Part shown: one piece after another, positions 62,511-64,000 of the stretch
How the letters are laid out: each line of letters opens with the position of its first letter
Position numbering within the stretch: position 1 is the first letter of the stretch
NCBI GenBank assembly: GCA_932294295.1
Contig: OW028584.1
Location: forward strand, 6,103,407 to 6,167,406
Origin: Alitta virens
Lineage: Eukaryota; Annelida; Polychaeta; Phyllodocida; Nereididae
Direction: 5' to 3'
DNA length: 64,000 nt
Position numbers and translations under genes: made by a program
Notes under the pieces: model-generated
Database searches by the model: none
What the model was told of the DNA's origin: nothing
Seen by the model: only the letters and a program-made list of their open reading frames with translations

Positions 62511-63204
62511 ATCATAATTCATAACTTTATGTCTTCTTTGTAATATTTAAATTACTTTCTACATAAGAGTATATCCTTTTTAAGTATAATAATTATTAGA
62601 ATACTGCCTTGTATCTGTTTGGTATAGACACAGAATTAATAGATTTTTACATCTTTGTTTTAAGTCAATTGCTTGAGAGTTTTATCTTTTTGCTAAAATC
62701 TAGCAAAAATTATAAGTATTTTTGTGTCTGGTGCTAAATAGCAATACATATTCTTGTGTGCTATTGTGTAAATAAAGTTTATTTTTTATAGAACTTTTGT
62801 TTTTGTTGCATAATTGAAAATTGAAAAAAAACCTTGTAGGATTCAGTTATGAAGAAAGTTATTGAAAACTCCCTTCACATCCACCCAGACCACGAGGAGG
62901 TACCTACAATCCTGGGCATAATTTGGAATACTTATAAAAAAACTTTTTTTATAGTTTTTTAATTTTACTTGTTTTTAACTAACGTGATTTGGAATACTTA
63001 GGGAAAAAATGTTTTTTTTTTAATCTTACTTTTTTTAACGCAATTTGATATGAATGATGTGGATGAAATGCATGAGAATAATGAATATTTACAGGATGAG
63101 AACACGGCAGGGATTAAGACCTTTCAACCATGTTGATGTTGTAATGAAATGGAAGCTTGTTAAAGCTTAAACTTGGCGGAGTTTCAGATCCTTAAACCAA
63201 GTTG
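62511..63204. other. non-coding interval
   Basis: AT-rich. AATAAA at about 62771 could be the polyadenylation signal of the TM-protein gene. No other feature was recognised. Confidence 0.5.
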
Positions 63205-63465
63205 TTATGTATTCCATATCAAATTGCAATGGTCTAATATTTTTTGGAAAATTTTGATCGATTCCATATCACTTACTACACTTAATACCAAATTAATGCA
63301 TCGAATTAATTTAATCCATTCTTCCAGAGAAAACTTTATTTTATCGTGACCGAAAAGAATGAACGTTTTTTTATTTTTTCTGAGAATTTCTACTATGAAA
63401 TCATCTCTAAAATGAAAAACACATTCATCAAAATAATTAACCATGTCTAATTGTTTTTGTGTCAT
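63205..63465 (-). CDS. small PC4-like protein, 86 aa, downstream of CARD gene
   Basis: Starts MTQKQLDMVNYFDE. The middle (FRDDFIVEILRKNKKTFILF, then GHDKIKFSLEEWIKLIRCI) has the strand-strand-LSxEEWxxL layout of PC4-type single-strand DNA-binding domains, though the match is short. It begins inside the stop of the CARD gene (ATGA, 63462-63465), so both are probably read from one mRNA or were packed by selection for compactness. Confidence 0.5.
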   Translation of the reverse strand: MTQKQLDMVNYFDECVFHFRDDFIVEILRKNKKTFILFGHDKIKFSLEEWIKLIRCINLVLSVVSDMESIKIFQKILDHCNLIWNT

Positions 63466-63764
63466 ATTGATAATTGTGAAAAGGAGTTTTCAAATGATAT
63501 AAGTGAAGCGGCTAGATCCTCTCTGTTTGCATACTTTAGTGCTCTTATGAATGATTGGAAAGCTCTTGGACCTCTCCTCTGTAATAGCATTAAAAGATGG
63601 TACGATCTTTGTGTTGGTTGAAATTCCAATATTTCGCAAAGCATATTATTACTTATAACACCATCTTGATATAAATACGAGGCAACTTTGTCACATGGAA
63701 GTTCTTCGACCAAAGAAACAAAGTTTCTTCTTATGCTCTCTCTCTCAGACTTTAACATGATCAT
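63462..63764 (-). CDS. CARD-domain protein, 100 aa
   Basis: A stand-alone caspase recruitment domain: helix 1 SERESIRRNFVSLVEELP, then KVASYLYQDGVISNNML, QRSYHLLMLLQRRG, RAFQSFIRALKYANREDLAA. The spacing and the RRGPRAFQSFIRAL signature are those of CARDs of the caspase-2/CRADD type. There is no other domain. A lone CARD could block apoptosome- or inflammasome-like complexes by competing for partners; that role is inference. It sits near the window's right edge and shares an ATGA overlap with the next gene. Confidence 0.85.
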   Translation of the reverse strand: MIMLKSERESIRRNFVSLVEELPCDKVASYLYQDGVISNNMLCEILEFQPTQRSYHLLMLLQRRGPRAFQSFIRALKYANREDLAASLISFENSFSQLSI

Positions 63765-64000
63765 ATGAATACAATCCCGCTATTTCAAGCGTTAATGTAT
63801 TCATTTAGCATTGACTGGCTCGCATGGTGTCGCCACTATGAAGCGCACGTGTCACCACTATGAAGTTCACATGAGGTAGCCCCACCCCTGTTGCGAAGTG
63901 CGTCTGAGGTCATACCCTTCAAGTTGATATCTATCGTGTTTCACTTTGGGGTGCACTGAGTTGAACAACACTAATTAAAGCGTGTTATTGATATTGTTTT

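Overview
The window is invertebrate nuclear DNA, most likely from a lophotrochozoan such as a mollusc. The support is AT-rich sequence, a host gene with many introns and consensus GT/AG splice sites, an I/Nimb-like LINE with (GT)n tails, tRNA-derived SINEs, an R2 retrotransposon and a Polinton/adintovirus-type capsid module. I infer the phylum from this content; no species marker is visible.

Layout. 1-3,900 is non-coding with two minisatellites and a foldback element. 3,921-16,784 (minus) is a complete 13-exon legumain (asparaginyl endopeptidase) gene, about 429 aa with both catalytic residues; its introns hold SINEs, MITEs and two old LINE fragments. 17,122-18,061 (minus) is a decayed MULE/FLYWCH-type fragment. 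18,062-20,374 is non-coding.

20,375-29,188 is a head-to-tail chain of four pieces of one LINE family, with a single 14-bp target-site duplication around the whole chain. 29,189-32,640 holds a small Cys-rich membrane-protein gene interrupted by TGA. 32,643-39,451 is a second chain of one complete LINE and one 5' fragment. 39,780-41,000 and 50,766-51,890 are broken pieces of a SWIM/ULP1-type gene, separated by a TE nest: two R2 copies joined end to end (41,788-50,340), each still carrying 28S rRNA sequence on its 5' side, and pierced by SINE and LINE insertions.

52,555-58,908 (plus) is a compact, intron-free Polinton/adintovirus-like module: PC4-like protein, packaging ATPase, three small proteins, retrovirus-type integrase, penton, basic core protein, double-jelly-roll major capsid protein and adenain-like protease. 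Several genes overlap by ATGA or a few bases. No DNA polymerase B is visible. To the right are a RING protein, a signal-peptide/TM protein that is a paralogue of the one at 31-32 kb, and a minus-strand ATGA-overlapping pair coding for a CARD protein and a small PC4-like protein. The overlap style suggests the CARD pair belongs to the viral-type element; that is inference.

Main points of interest: (i) LINE chains that look like products of template jumping between two co-expressed RNA subtypes; (ii) R2 copies outside rDNA with 28S footprints, one of exactly 28 bp; (iii) a CARD/RING accessory set beside a Polinton-like capsid module.
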